Source: Larix sibirica
Lineage: Eukaryota; Streptophyta; Pinopsida; Pinales; Pinaceae
Length of the DNA: 41,208 bases
Assembly: GCA_004151065.3 (NCBI GenBank)
Contig: NWUY0304869979.1
Coordinates: forward strand, 1-41,208
Direction: 5' to 3'
A model generated the notes under the pieces. That model was not told where the DNA came from. It worked only from the letters and a program-made list of their open reading frames with translations, and searched no databases. Below, piece after piece: positions 1 to 11,006 of this stretch (position 1 is its first letter; each line of letters opens with the position of its first letter). Made by a program: the position numbers and the translations under genes.

Positions 1-2160
1 GAGGGGTCTGAGATCAAGCAACAACAAGCTGGGTAAAAAGAACAATTATGAAGTTTCACAGCAGAACAGGAGTTGTTTCCCACTGCACCTAATTACTGGT
101 TTCCCCCCTGCATTTACGCATAGATAATAGAGTCACGGATATAGATTCCACCACCCACAGGCACCTATTTCTATTCATTTCAGTCCTAGCCCGATCCACT
201 AACCCCTCTTATCATTGGTCATTCTCTATATTCATAATCCAAATATATTTATGTATTGTGAAAAGCTTTATATTCAAACCAATATGTTTTGGGTCTACTA
301 GGTTTATAAAGGCAGCTTGTTCTTTCCCTACCATACCTTGGTTACTACTTCCGCCGATCTTACACCGATCTTGTTTCAATTTATCATTTGTAAAACTGTG
401 TGTTTTTGTTCTTTGATAGATAAGAGCGGGCAATGCAAGAAGTAGTACGTGATTCGAGGGCTGTTGAAATTTACAGTGTATATAGGATAGTGGCGGGCTC
501 TGCCTCAAAACCGGTTTGAAGGGGGTTAGGCCCATGAGTAAACAGAGGAAGGACGGTTATATGCTAATTGATCTTACTCACTCTAGATATCTATCGTACT
601 AGGGTATTCCTTTTGCTTTTGCTTCCCTGACGCTTCAACTTATATGCCTTCTCTACTTGCACAACTGCGAAGAACACTCGGACTTTTGTGTAATGAATCA
701 AGTAACTTAATTGTGGGGTTTGCCTTTATGACATAGGATTTATGGCCCAATTCTTATTTTGCGTCACTTATGTTCCAATTCGCCCATAGAGAGGGGTGGA
801 AAAGCCTCTTCCGGATCTGAATCATTTGCTTTATAACCATATTACCTGAACCTTTAGTATTAATGTACCCGTAACCTTGCTGGAAAAAAGACAGTGATCT
901 AAGCTTGGATTTGTCAATCATTTCGTTCACGTACTATCCATCCTGTTTATGGATCCAATAGGCCCTACGCTCAGTAAATAAGGGCTGGCTAGTTTTATTC
1001 TGCTTAAAACTGACTGAGCTCACAGCTCACACTTAGAACCTTCTTACAGAAGACGGACGGATGCCTTTGCCTTAAGAAAAGTCCAACAGATGGGAAGCCT
1101 TTCCCCAATGTGAGGTTGTAGGTAGCACTCCACATTCCCCTAACTCCTTTGCTCTTTTTATTTTCACTTGATATCCACATTGAACTTGTCCATAAATACC
1201 AATTAGTCTCCAAAAGTTTCCCTTTTCTTTCTTATTTGCCTTACATGCGGAAGTTAAGTTCAACAGAAGATATGAAAGCAGAGCGAACAAAACCACCGAT
1301 GCTATGGCAGGTATAAACTAAATCTCTACGTTAACCTTTTCCGGGGCGGGGAGTGAGTAACAGCCATAGGGTGATATCTATCAAATAGCCGAGCTGAGCA
1401 TTGTCCCCAGTGTGAGGTTTAGGGTAAACCTTGGCGCTTATTAAATCACGTTCCCACCTGACATTGAAGCTATTTGCTGTCATACAGCCGTCGTCTATGC
1501 TAGGGCTGTAGAGTAAGGTCCATGCACTCCGCCTTAGAGTGTGCCTCCTATAGTTTTCTTATCTGCTTGTTTATTTAGCTGCTGGGCCGGGATAACCCTA
1601 GTAGTGTTGTATCCAAAGGTTGAACGAGACTAAGGACATTAACTATCTTGCTGCACCGGTTGAAGTGACCAGAGAAGAGTGTTTATTCAAAGTGGGCTGC
1701 TTGCCGAATAAGTCTCTTGCTTACTTACAATAGCAAGACCTAGGGGCTTCATCTCAAAAGCCTACACATATTGACCAGCCGGGGACCCCCGAAGTTACAT
1801 CTGCTAGCTCTGTTACTACCAAACGCACACGGTTAGAAATTAACCAGTTAACACCCAGCTGGTACAATAGCAGCTATTGCCAAATTATTTCCACTTTTCT
1901 ATTTCACCTGCCCAAATGGAATATTTTATCTAATCAAACTGCCCAATTCAACTCTGTACTGCTCACGGTTCTGCAGTTGACTGAGCAGTTGTAGCTGTCG
2001 ATTCTTATGCTTAACCCATAAACACATCCAGTGGTTGATACAGCAGTTTAAGCGTATTATTAACAAGTATGATACATATAGGTCCAGACTAAGCTTAGTT
2101 ATCGAGATTAAGTTGCTTATACAGTACTAGTGGTGGCATTGGCGGAATAGGTATAGGCAA
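1..2160. other. Anonymous intergenic DNA
   Basis: I see no gene, RNA or clear mobile element here. Open frames are all short (107 codons or fewer) and have no recognisable motif. The last part, about 2,125-2,165, has a short run of GGN/GGA triplets resembling the triplet-periodic arrays described further along, but it is too short to assign. Confidence 0.5.
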
Positions 2161-4880
2161 CGGAAGTGTACATTTATAATCTCATTAAATGCCGGAACGG
2201 AAAGACAATAGTGAAAAAAAAAGGAAGGAAAAGGCTTATTAGCAAGACCCACACAATAGGAAAAGGGTACGGGTATAAGACCAATTGGCGGCTCGGCCAG
2301 CAAACTCGGAAGACAGCAGATCAGTTTAGAGTATCCATTAATGAATCAGCTTTCTTTATCCCGTACTATCTTATTTTGTTGCCGGCTACATAGCTTGCTT
2401 CCTGTATAATAGATATAGTGTCTGGCTGGATAAAAGCTCCCCGTACGAATATTAGTTCCAGGCTGGGATTCACCTGGACCCTTATTAGTTCTTGCCGGCC
2501 CAAGTACCTTCTAGTTGGGGTCTCTAGTCTGATGGGCTGATCTGTCTAACCTACAAGCAAGCATACCTACATTACCTCTTTACTGATTTGACCAAATCCT
2601 AGGTGGTCATCCTCATTACTATGCGCTGGTAATCCTAGCTGGTTGGTTGGGGAACCTCGTAAGCTGCTAGTGGGCTGTAACTATCCTAGCCTACTATAGG
2701 ATCTGGATCCTGATCTCTAACGGGTTAAACCGCTGCCTCTGTGGTATATACTTAAATTGCTGGTTCATCAACTGGCTTTGAATCTGTATCACCGCCTGGT
2801 AACTTTGTCAGCTGGATCCGGTTGGTCCATATCATTAAAAGATTGTCTAAGACTACCCTGTCCTACCGGCTTAAGACAGGCAGAATATGTAGCTTCTATC
2901 GATCCAAATATCTGAGCCTGATGGCTGTAAGTAGGTGAGTAGCAATAGTGCAGTAGGCGGGGTATCAAGATAATAAGCAATACGGTGGGTGGCTCCTAAG
3001 TGTGGTAAGATAAGGTGATATTCTCTGCTCCTAATATAGAGAAGGTAGAGTAAGTAGGGGAGTAAGTAGCTATGAAAAGTCTCGTAAGCAGCTGTCCTTT
3101 ATTAAAGGTAATGGAGGGCTCGAATGTGAACTAGCGCACTTCGTTGATAGCCAAGCCGTGTGCCTTCAGTTATTGCGTGCTCACCGAATATTATTTTGGT
3201 GCTCCAAAAGTAAGGCGCACAGGGTGTTGAAAGTAGTCCTTCGCCTCTGGACCTGAATGTTGAACAAGGTGCCACGCCTGCGGAAGTAGGCTAATAATAG
3301 GGTGTCATGTAGTGTTGTAGTATTGCAATTGGCTGCTATTCCAAGTATAAAGGTTTGGTTTTCAGTGGGAAGAACTAAAATGATTTTTGTGCAACGCTGG
3401 TTAAAATGTTGTATTAAATGGAAAATAAGAAATGGGGTTTTACAGCAGGTAAGCATGGGTTGGGTATAATTTCACATAAACTAAGAATGTCGATGTTGCG
3501 CATGGTATAAGTTTATGTCCATTATAGGGTTGTAAGTAAGGGCAGCAGGAAGGTAGAAGTCTAAGGTCCTTTTCAATTTAATTAGTTATGTGTATGTTGG
3601 ATGCGATAAAGGGTGATGTATGTGTGTTCGGATCAAAAGGTTGGATCTGGATGGGTATTTGAAGATTCCAATTCCAATCGGACGTTTCAGCTAAGCAGGT
3701 TCAAAGCCTGCCTCGAAACACCGAACGAAAACAATTGATCCCTGTGGGTATAAGGTTGGCTAAGGCATGTTAGCATTGAAGGTATAGCTAAGTCCGAGAT
3801 AAGATAAGTTCATAAGCGCCTAACCAACCCCGATAACGAGAACGTCTGATCCAATTCATGGTTGGTAAATCACACGGATATAAAAAAAATTGAGGGTAAA
3901 ATGAACTTACTCGCCAGTGTAATGACTTCCGAGATTCATGGGTTGAGTGGAAGGTAGGAATAAGGTCCGAGATAAGGGCATAGATTAGTAGATACCTAGG
4001 ATTCGATCGATTGATGGGTGGGATGGAAGGAAGCCTTACATGCCCGAAACAACCCCTTGCACACACTACATGAACTCACGAAGGATTGAGTGGGAGTGAA
4101 GGTGCGCAAGCAGGCTCGACCACTGGGAGAGGGAGGGATCGATTTCAGCCCTACAGAGACTTACCTCCAGTCACGAACGACTGTGCCATGAAGAATGTGC
4201 CCGAATAAATACATTGACCCTACCCAGATGGCTTTATGGGCTTGGGGATATAAGTAGAGTGTATAAATGTATATTGTCTTCGGCACTATGATAAGTTACT
4301 CCACCACCAATCCAATGGGAATAATCGCCCATTTCATATAAGTGTGGGTGTAGTGAGCTAAAGCCTATAGTGTCATATTGGCTGAACAAGCATATAAGAG
4401 CATATTATGTTGCTAGTTGATGCAGTCAACCCAGGTTCCATGCATTCATTAGCTAAGCATTCATTAGCTCATAGGTTATGAGTGTGGGCACAGCTACTTT
4501 CTACATATTATTCTAATAGTCTACTATCAATAATATATGGATATCAATAAAGAATTATTGCATATCTACGTTTGTTTCACACTTTGCTGAAGTTAGCATC
4601 ATAAAACCATAGGGCAGGGCATAGGGTATATATGAGCTATCACATGGAGACAACCCAGAGGGCCTTTCCCAAGGTAGTAGGGAATTTTCACTTAACTTGA
4701 ATAGTGCACAATCACGGATAAAAAACACCTTCCTTAATACTGGTTTGGTTATATGCAATCTTCTATGAATAATATGAAATGCTTCTTACTTTTTATCTAA
4801 GTGTAGTTTCTTACTTACTAAAATGGCATTTCCTTAGTTTTACCTCTGGAGGTTCCCCCATGAAGATCTGGAGCGATACT
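2161..4880. other. Anonymous intergenic DNA
   Basis: No recognisable gene was found. Short open frames occur on both strands (for example 91 codons on the minus strand at 3,181-3,456 and 92 codons at 3,788-4,066) but carry no family motif and no coding-like neighbour. Around 2,640-2,810 there is Gly/Ser/Thr-type triplet periodicity, possibly a very decayed member of the family at 13.4 kb. Confidence 0.45.
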
Positions 4881-5214
4881 ACCAACTGCTGATAAGGTTT
4901 CAATCGATAGGAGAGGAGGTTGGTTCACTATAGGGCATCACCATAAGGTTCCCACTATATATGGAGCACCTATATATGACACTATTATCTATATATATAT
5001 AATACTATTTATGAGTTCGTAGGTCCAATAGTAGAGGCGTAACATCCACATGAGCCCTGTTCATCACCTGTTCTTCAATAGGTATGATATTTTAGCACCA
5101 AACCATTCCTTCTGAGTGTGGCCCGGTATTGGTCAAGACCTATTCCATTCAGTGGGGACCAGATTCTGATCAAAAAATTTTATCAGTCGCACACATTTTC
5201 ATAGTCAAAACCTC

Positions 5215-5248
5215 CCCCTCGTACCTCAGGGAAGTCCCTCCGGGTCCT
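5215..5248 (+). repeat. Short dispersed repeat, CTCGTACCTCAGG family, copy 1
   Basis: A 34-bp sequence made of CCCCTCGTACCTCAGG followed by GAAGTCCCTCCGGGTCCT. A copy with one mismatch is at 23,299-23,332, a more diverged copy at 21,562-21,594, and the first 15 bases recur at 27,225-27,239. Nothing around the copies is shared, so this is a small mobile or recombining unit rather than part of a larger duplication. Such short interspersed repeats are known from some gymnosperm mitochondrial genomes, but I cannot assign this one to a named family. Confidence 0.7.
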
Positions 5249-5557
5249 ATTTTTGATGGGTTTGAGGAATTCCACATAGAATCATCAGGATATTAAAATG
5301 GAGATTATTCTATATTAACATTGCTATTTCCAGACCACCATCTAGCAGCATGAGAGTCCGTGGGTTAGTAAGTGGATATATATAAGGCACTATTCCATCC
5401 ATATTATGTCAGCACTATGATGGTATAGGAGCAGCACTATCTATGAGGTAGGTCCCAAATATAGGCGTAACATCTACGGAGTCCTGTTCAAGAGGGTATG
5501 ATTTCCTTAGCACCCACCATCCATTCCCACCTCTATGGTGGGTTAGTAAATAGTTAT

Positions 5558-5589
5558 CCAATTTCAATATATTCCAATTTCAATATATT
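5558..5589 (+). repeat. 16-bp tandem duplication
   Basis: Two perfect adjacent copies of CCAATTTCAATATATT, followed by the first two bases of a third. Confidence 0.85.
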
Positions 5590-5824
5590 CCATAGACTTT
5601 ATCAAGTAAAGATCAGACGTTATGACAATTCTGTATATTCAAATACTGATAAGGTTCCAAAACTGCATGTAGCAATACTACAACTGCACTAATCTATGAA
5701 GAGGTTCCACTACTGCACATAGGGTAGAGAGCACACTATCATCAGGTGAGGTGAGAGTTAGGCCTATAGTGAGTGAGCCATATCTGAGTGAGCCATATGA
5801 GTCCTTCCTAGCGTTGACTATTGA

Positions 5825-5845
5825 CTATCGGCTATCGGCTATCGG
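5825..5845 (+). repeat. 7-bp tandem repeat (CTATCGG)x3
   Basis: Three perfect units of CTATCGG, preceded by a related TTGACTA doublet. Just upstream (about 5,770-5,800) a GAGTGAGCCATAT unit is also duplicated. Confidence 0.85.
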
Positions 5846-6091
5846 CTCTCATAGGGAACCTTCCTGAAAGTATATAGTTAAGTAAAAAGAAAATATATTT
5901 TAGTCTCCCGATGAGGAGGTCTCTATCTGTATCGGTTTATTTCTATCTTTTTTTGGCGGGCTCTTTCCTTGCATACCGGGGCTCACCTTCAGTGGAAAGG
6001 GACCTTAAGCGCTGAAGAGCAGAAAAGGAATAAAACGGCTCTTACAGAGCGAGCTACCCCGTTCATTTATTACTTACTTATAGTTCTAACC

Positions 6092-6400
6092 ATGGCGGCA
6101 CCGGTCTCTCATCAATGGCATGATCCAAAACGCATGACATAATCACGGTACCCTCTTGTCTTCTTTCGGTATGACCTTTACTTACTTCTGTCCTTGAATG
6201 ATAATTCGCCTACCTTGGTTGTTGGTGTAGCCATCACTTCCAGAAGGAAGTGGGGAACAGCGATTGATCTTCAGCCAAACTATTTCTCTATTCTCCCGGA
6301 GTTCAAAAACCATTTGACGAATGCGGCTGCATTGATTCATCTGGCTAATAATAGCAACAACGATGGAAAGATTAAAGATATTCTCCTAAGAGTGCAGTAA
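6092..6400 (+). pseudogene. Unrecognised coding-like frame with one internal stop
   Basis: I do not recognise the product. A single frame runs from the ATG at 6,092 (peptide beginning MAAPVSHQWHDPKRMT) through one TAA at 6,140-6,142 to a TAA at 6,398-6,400, about 102 codons in all. The part after the stop reads like real protein, with a hydrophobic strand LVVGVAI, then RRKWGTAIDLQ and a helical C-terminus. One C-to-T change from CAA would explain the internal stop. No ribosome-binding or promoter signal can be judged. It could be a fragment of a transferred gene or a small mitochondrial orphan frame; the composition gives no firm clue. Confidence 0.3.
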
Positions 6401-6410
6401 GCGCGACTAA

Positions 6411-6635
6411 ATGGTAAATGAAGATAGGGAGATAATTTCCTCGACCGGAAAGATTCTAAAAGCCGAACCAAATTTAGGTAGGGGCTTGCCATCAAAGAAA
6501 TATAGGCATCTGACCTCTCGGCGGCCCTTGGTGATGTGGGCAGTCATTCGTCCGTTGTACCATCCCTCTCGAAGACATAGTCAGTTGTACCACTCCTATA
6601 AAAGACATACCCGGGCTACACTACTTCCAGGGTGA
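6411..6635 (+). CDS. Small orphan open frame, 74 codons
   Basis: An ATG-initiated frame 10 bases after the end of the preceding relic and in a different phase. The peptide is basic and has no recognised domain or membrane segment. Its last third is made of a 30-bp imperfect tandem duplication (6,554-6,613), which argues against a conserved protein. It may be a fortuitous frame, or the continuation of the upstream relic after a frameshift. Confidence 0.15.
   Translation: MVNEDREIISSTGKILKAEPNLGRGLPSKKYRHLTSRRPLVMWAVIRPLYHPSRRHSQLYHSYKRHTRATLLPG
6554..6613 (+). repeat. 30-bp imperfect tandem repeat, GTTGTACC...TCTCGAAGACAT
   Basis: Two adjacent diverged units, each starting GTTGTACCA and containing AGACAT. 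The same element, reading GTTGTA then CCTCTCTCGGAAGAT, recurs at 7,566-7,589, and a partial copy ending CTCTCTCGGAAGAT lies at 12,043-12,064. This is a short dispersed repeat. Confidence 0.55.
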
Positions 6636-6639
6636 AAGT

Positions 6640-7565
6640 ATAAAAAAACCTCCATCATTTCCTTGCCCCACTACTAGCTATGCAACTCTAACTCTAGCAA
6701 CACCACTAGCTAGGCCTCCTCAATCTAGCAACATGTCTAGCCATTATTTCGTATGCAAATAGGGTACGCATCTCCTTTTCACTTGGTATGATATTTAACA
6801 TACGGCTTGAAAAGGAATCTTTTCTTTTTTAATAATTGGGGCGAGGTAGGAGCCCACTCACTATTCATATGGTGAGGCATTTAACAACGTTTCGAACAGA
6901 CCCGGTTGGGCACAGGTAATAAGTTTGCTTGATACAGAATCATTAAAGCCTCCCCCTCGACTACTAATGGCTTTGTCCTTGTCGGAACTTTTATTCGATG
7001 TTCAATAGGAGGGGCAGGTCCTAGGGATACTTCGATATCCAGCTAGATCCACAAATAACGCTTTATTTATTCAGGGGATTCCAGACTTTAGGTTCGAGTG
7101 ATACAGGGCCTATAGTTACGTAGATGGGACGAAGAACCCAAACCGTGAAGAAGCAGAAGACCTACCTTTATTCTGAAAATGGGTCCGCTTATAAATAAGT
7201 ATTAACCCCTACCTACCCTATAGGGCCTTTATTCTTCCATTTCACATCACTTTTAGTCAATGTGCGACCCAACCCTTCCAACTATGTCTGAAGTGGCCAT
7301 AGAACTTAGCAAATGCATTTGTATTAATGTCTTAGTGGGTTGGATCCCGGCCTGAAAAGAGTGCTACAACGAAGATTTCTGGCACCTACTAGTGGCTCTC
7401 AGAGACCCCATGGCTGTGCCTAACTCCCTCGGTGCCGTAGCTTCCCGTCCCGTGTTTGGTGAATGTGTATTCGGTAGATGCATTCTTTAGTATGTGGGAC
7501 CGCCCCTTTCCTAAGACTTATCGGTTCATAGAATCAAATAAAAGAAACTATCCGTAATACTCATC
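6640..7565. other. Anonymous intergenic DNA
   Basis: No gene is recognisable. The only structured item is the AAAATGGGTCCGC dispersed motif at 7,176-7,194. Confidence 0.45.
7176..7194 (+). repeat. AAAATGGGTCCGC dispersed motif, copy 1
   Basis: AAAATGGGTCCGCTTATAA here matches 19,128-19,146 with one change. Both copies are preceded by CCTACCTT about 8 bases upstream. A shorter inverted copy (GCGGACCCATTTTC) lies at 34,641-34,654. Confidence 0.6.
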
Positions 7566-7589
7566 AGTTGTAACGCCTCTCTCGGAAGA

Positions 7590-7950
7590 TGCTGGCTGGT
7601 GTGGATTGAACTGAATGTGAGACTGCGGGGTATGCGTGTATGGGTAATGTGTGATAATGTTAGATTGGGTACTGAAAGCGTAAAGAAGACTGTGCAGTTG
7701 CATATTTAACAGAACGCGGACTGAATGCGTGGATGCATGAATAAGGGGCTGTTCCTTCTTGGGTGATGGTGTACTTGTTGGGTGACGTGTCCTGGGCGGT
7801 ATCCTTTATTAAGCATACTGTGCTTTTTTTGGTGACGTGGACTCGGCAGTCGGACTGAATGAGGATAATGGGGAATGCGTAATGAATGGAATGTGGGCTC
7901 CTGTCGGGACGTTATATTGTGAGATGATGGGTACGAAAGATAAGATCAAG
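7590..7950 (+). repeat. Degenerate G-rich array with GAATGCG units
   Basis: Repeated but irregular units such as GACTGAATG, GGAATGCGT, GAATGCGTGGATG and GGTGACGTG. The texture is very similar to 8,800-9,060, where GAATGCGGATGATGAATGCGGG and TTGAATGCG recur. It is probably an old, much mutated tandem array. No protein frame is supported. Confidence 0.4.
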
Positions 7951-8639
7951 TAATAAAGCTACTCTAGCTGGCTCTTCATATTGGGCCGTAATATGTGTAT
8001 ATGATGGGGTATATATAAGATAAAGTATAAAGCAGAGCTAATTGATCTGTCTCACCTATTTGGGGAGATGTATCCTGTGGCCCCTTTAAATGGTAACGCT
8101 TTTATCCGAATAAGTTCTCAAGTGAATAATCAAGTCGATAAATCAATCGCTATCCGGGCAAGGTCGGATCGGTCAGGCAAACTAGGCGACAAGGCTGGAT
8201 CACGCTCAAACTAGGCACGAATCGGTCAAACTAGGCGAAAAGAAGGGTCGGTGCTCCTCCCAACACTGACGGCAAGCAAGCCCATTTATTAAGCCTGCCT
8301 GTAACAAAAAAAAAGTAAAAGCGAGAAGGGTATGGGGCGAATTGGGAATAATATTATCCATCAATATCGTCCAATTACTATTCCTCTGAGTGACCACCAC
8401 CACCGCCAGCTCACACAAATACTCGGTACGGTATTTATTTGTATATATAAGCATATTCTGTTGAAAGTAAATATATATTTCTCCCTATCAGCTGGTTTCG
8501 GGTTCGGAGTGGTTGGTGGGGTTGGGGCCCCTGCCAGCATTGTGGTTTGATGCGATACATCTTCCCGGTGCGTTACCTTCTATCGGGTGCGGTACCTTAA
8601 TCAGCGATCATCATCCCTATAATTGAGATCATCATATTG
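7951..8639. other. Anonymous intergenic DNA
   Basis: No gene is recognisable. Frames of 82 codons (minus) and 72 codons (plus) overlap each other at 8,206-8,550 and show no motif. A tandem-like AAACTAGGC unit occurs at about 8,178-8,235. Confidence 0.45.
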
Positions 8640-8795
8640 AATAACCTGTGTAACCAAGCTCTTTAAACAGGGTTCCGTTCAAAAGCGCACCTTTTAAGGT
8701 TTCCTCCTTAAGCAGGGCTCCTATTTCATTACTCTTAATTATAAAGCGCTCATCATCTTATCTAGCGGCTGTTATAAGCAAAGGTTTCAAATGTG
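8640..8795 (+). repeat. AACAGGG/AAAGCGC dispersed repeat, copy 1
   Basis: Shares with 12,110-12,335 a series of AACAGGG(C/T)TCC, TTCAAAAGCGC and GCTCATCATCTTA-like modules. Both end in (CGG)CTGTTATAA(G/A)(C/T)AAAGGTT (8,766-8,787 here, 12,306-12,330 there). The internal spacing differs, so each copy looks like an eroded internally repetitive element. Confidence 0.5.
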
Positions 8796-8799
8796 TGTG

Positions 8800-9085
8800 C
8801 CCCCCAGGAACTTCTTGTCAATGCGGGTGTTTTAATGGGTAAAGCAGTAATGCCTATAATGCGGGGGAAAATGGGGGCGAGAAGTCGGGATGCAGACGAA
8901 TTGTTGAATGCGGATGATGAATGCGGGCGTAATAGGTAATCTGTTGAATGCGTATTGGTCCTTCCTGGTTGACGTGTACAGGGAGGCGTGTGCAGTGATT
9001 CGTTTTTCGGTTGGGCCCTGAGGATCTGCTGTTTCCTTTCTGTCCGTTGTAGTGCCTCACCTACAACTATGTGTTCAATCAAGTG
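8800..9085 (+). repeat. Dispersed repeat with conserved CCTACAACTATG end, copy 1
   Basis: The right end, 9,041-9,080, reads CCGTTGTAGTGCCTCACCT then ACAACTATGTGTTCAATC. The same end, with a few changes, is at 21,071-21,108 in the same orientation. Similarity extends weakly upstream in both (GAGGCGTGTGCAGTGATT against GTAGGCGCTGTGATT). The left part is the G-rich GAATGCGG array also seen at 7.6-7.9 kb. Confidence 0.5.
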
Positions 9086-9288
9086 AATCTATACAAGGTG
9101 TAGATGCCGGTACTTAATTACAAGAGTAGATCCCCCATCTGAATCACCACCTACCCCGAAACAACGAACACAACGCCAGGGGAAGGAACGAACGAACAAC
9201 ACAACACGAATCTGCCACCGCAACGGGAAGAATAGGTCCCGCAGCTCACCAAGGACTCTCACACATAGGGAATAATCTCGTGCAAGGC

Positions 9289-9305
9289 CATTGACCAGGT
9301 GATTC
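9289..9305 (+). repeat. 17-bp direct repeat, copy 1
   Basis: CATTGACCAGGTGATTC is repeated exactly at 10,002-10,018. In both places it follows an ACATAGG and AATCTC(G/A)T string within 50 bases, so the pair is probably the best-kept part of a roughly 60-bp duplication. Confidence 0.7.
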
Positions 9306-9702
9306 TATGTGCTCATATATTATGGATACCACTAAACTACACAACCAAGGATCTCATACACTGGGAGATGTAACCTGTACACTGTGTAGCGGAGTCGACT
9401 AAGATATTCTTGGCTACAGAGATAGATTAGGCATGGTAGAGAGATTCTTTCTCATGCTCATGGCGGTGATGCTGCCTTGTTGCTTAGTTGTTGCTTCACT
9501 CTCGTAGCGGCATTCACATAATTGAAGAAACTGGGTACTACTGGTATAGGTCTGGAATAGGGTCTTGACACCACACTTGCTTGTTGAGGCCTGGAACTAC
9601 TTGAGGCCAGCACACGGAGATTAAGACCACAATACCATCCCGGGCTCTGGGGTTGGGCAGTTCATGCGGATCTTACACGGAATAATATTACTCTAAGGCC
9701 TT

Positions 9703-9730
9703 ACTCGCCTCACACTCGCCTCACACTCGC
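9703..9730 (+). repeat. 11-bp tandem repeat (ACTCGCCTCAC)x2.5
   Basis: Two full and one partial unit, perfect. A further ACTCGCCTC occurs at about 9,742, so the array was probably longer. Confidence 0.8.
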
Positions 9731-10001
9731 GACACATTATTACTCGCCTCAGTTGTGGTCACTCTCGGCGTATCGTTGCAACTCGTGTCGTTCGTCATTA
9801 CACACTCGTTCATCCATACAACGGGTGGTCTTTATTACCGGGGACTCATAATCATATAGGGGAATAATGCCAACTAATTTATTGAATAACTACACAGGAA
9901 TAGTTGTTACAATATGATGACTGGATGGAATAGGGTTTTGTGACCGGCTCACGTAACACATAGGAACAAAAAACATAGGAAGGAATCTCATACCAAGACC
10001 A

Positions 10002-10018
10002 CATTGACCAGGTGATTC
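10002..10018 (+). repeat. 17-bp direct repeat, copy 2
   Basis: Exact second copy of CATTGACCAGGTGATTC. It is followed at once by AAGGATCTCGTACGATGTATC, and a related AAGGATCTCATACA occurs at 9,349-9,362 after copy 1. Confidence 0.7.
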
Positions 10019-10628
10019 AAGGATCTCGTACGATGTATCACCTGGACTTACCACGACCTCATGTACGTAGATCTCGTATATCTCTATGCATTCTCCAAAC
10101 TAGAGTTCCGTTCTCAGCATCAACACAACCTTGCTTGGGGAAACAATCTGAAAGGGTCTTGTTACTTTAGCATAAATTGACTTTTTTAGATGATTTTTGG
10201 AACCCCTATTATTAGGATCTTATTGGCGAGATAAGGGCATTAATAGAATGGCGTGGAAATGATAAAGAGCTTCGTTCAAATAATAGCATCAAAATAAAAA
10301 AAGCTGGTGTGTTATTTGGCCCAAAAATAAGAGCTTAGTTCTATTATGGGGAATCATATTAATAACTAGGACTTCAACGCTAGCTTATCCCTCTTCGTTT
10401 TAGCTGAGAAATAATCAAATAAATAAAATGACTATATTAGTTAGCGTGATGAGATATAATATTTCCTTTGGTCCTGCAATTAGGGTAGGCTTCAAAATTC
10501 TTTTCTTCACGCGAAGGTAAGGTTCTTCTAAAAGGTAAACCCGGGTTAAAAAAAGACGCTTAGTTATGCGGATTCATTATGAAGGACAGAAGGAAACGGC
10601 TTAAGGGCAGGGCTAGAGATTATGATGA

Positions 10629-11006
10629 AAGGAACCCTCCCTTTGGACATTGAGTGAAAGTTCCGAAAGGTTTTGGCTTCCAGAAAAAGCAAAATTGCCA
10701 AATCGCCGAGAGGCAGGTCCTTTACAAGTTCTCACTTTACCAAACCCTAGATTTTATTGCTTGGGTTTTCGGGGCCCTGAAATTACTAACCCAATTTGGA
10801 TAGGACTTAACAATTCATTCTTCTTTCATATTGAAGTTATTCCCACAGATAGAAAAAGCAGAACTAATAAACCAGTTCCAGGTCAGCATTCTAGGGCTGG
10901 TCGAACATTCAAACCTCTTTATGTCTTTATGATCGATCCTCTGTTCCCTCATTGGAAAGCTCTAAACTCCTCTTCCCAGTCAAGAGAAGAGAATGGTACC
11001 AAGTAA
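10629..11006 (+). CDS. Orphan open frame, about 118-125 codons
   Basis: An uninterrupted frame runs from after a TGA at 10,626 to a TAA at 11,004. There is no ATG near the beginning, so the start may be the TTG at 10,650 or the frame may be a fragment. The peptide has no strong membrane segment or low-complexity bias and looks protein-like, with FRGPEITNPIWIGLNNSFFF near the middle and a basic stretch TDRKSRTNKPVPGQHSRAGR after it. I do not recognise a mitochondrial, plastid or transposon family. No neighbouring gene suggests a role. It could be a transferred gene fragment or a chance frame; the low stop density is the only support. Confidence 0.3.
   Translation, partial: KEPSLWTLSESSERFWLPEKAKLPNRREAGPLQVLTLPNPRFYCLGFRGPEITNPIWIGLNNSFFFHIEVIPTDRKSRTNKPVPGQHSRAGRTFKPLYVFMIDPLFPHWKALNSSSQSREENGTK

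Larger units (their letters stand above)
4880..5765. repeat. Cluster of diverged direct repeats, AT-rich
   Basis: Several imperfect direct repeats lie in this stretch. The clearest pair is 5,020-5,099 and 5,449-5,517, which share GTAGGTCC, TAGAGGCGTAACATC or TATAGGCGTAACATC, the CCTGTTCA core, GGTATGAT and TTAGCACC in the same order. A second pair shares AAGGTTCC followed by CTGCA (around 5,649 and 5,705). Short TATATA runs are common, for example near 4,985-5,005. No coding content is visible. Confidence 0.55.
9086..10628. other. Anonymous intergenic DNA
   Basis: Apart from the small repeats at 9,289, 9,703 and 10,002 I see no gene or RNA in this stretch. No open frame exceeds 60 codons, unlike most of the window. 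Confidence 0.5.

Noticed and set aside
3695-3711. GCAGG-TTCAAAG-CCTGC hairpin resembling a tRNA T-arm
   Set aside because: No matching acceptor, D-arm or anticodon arm could be found upstream at tRNA spacing; a lone 5-bp hairpin is expected by chance.
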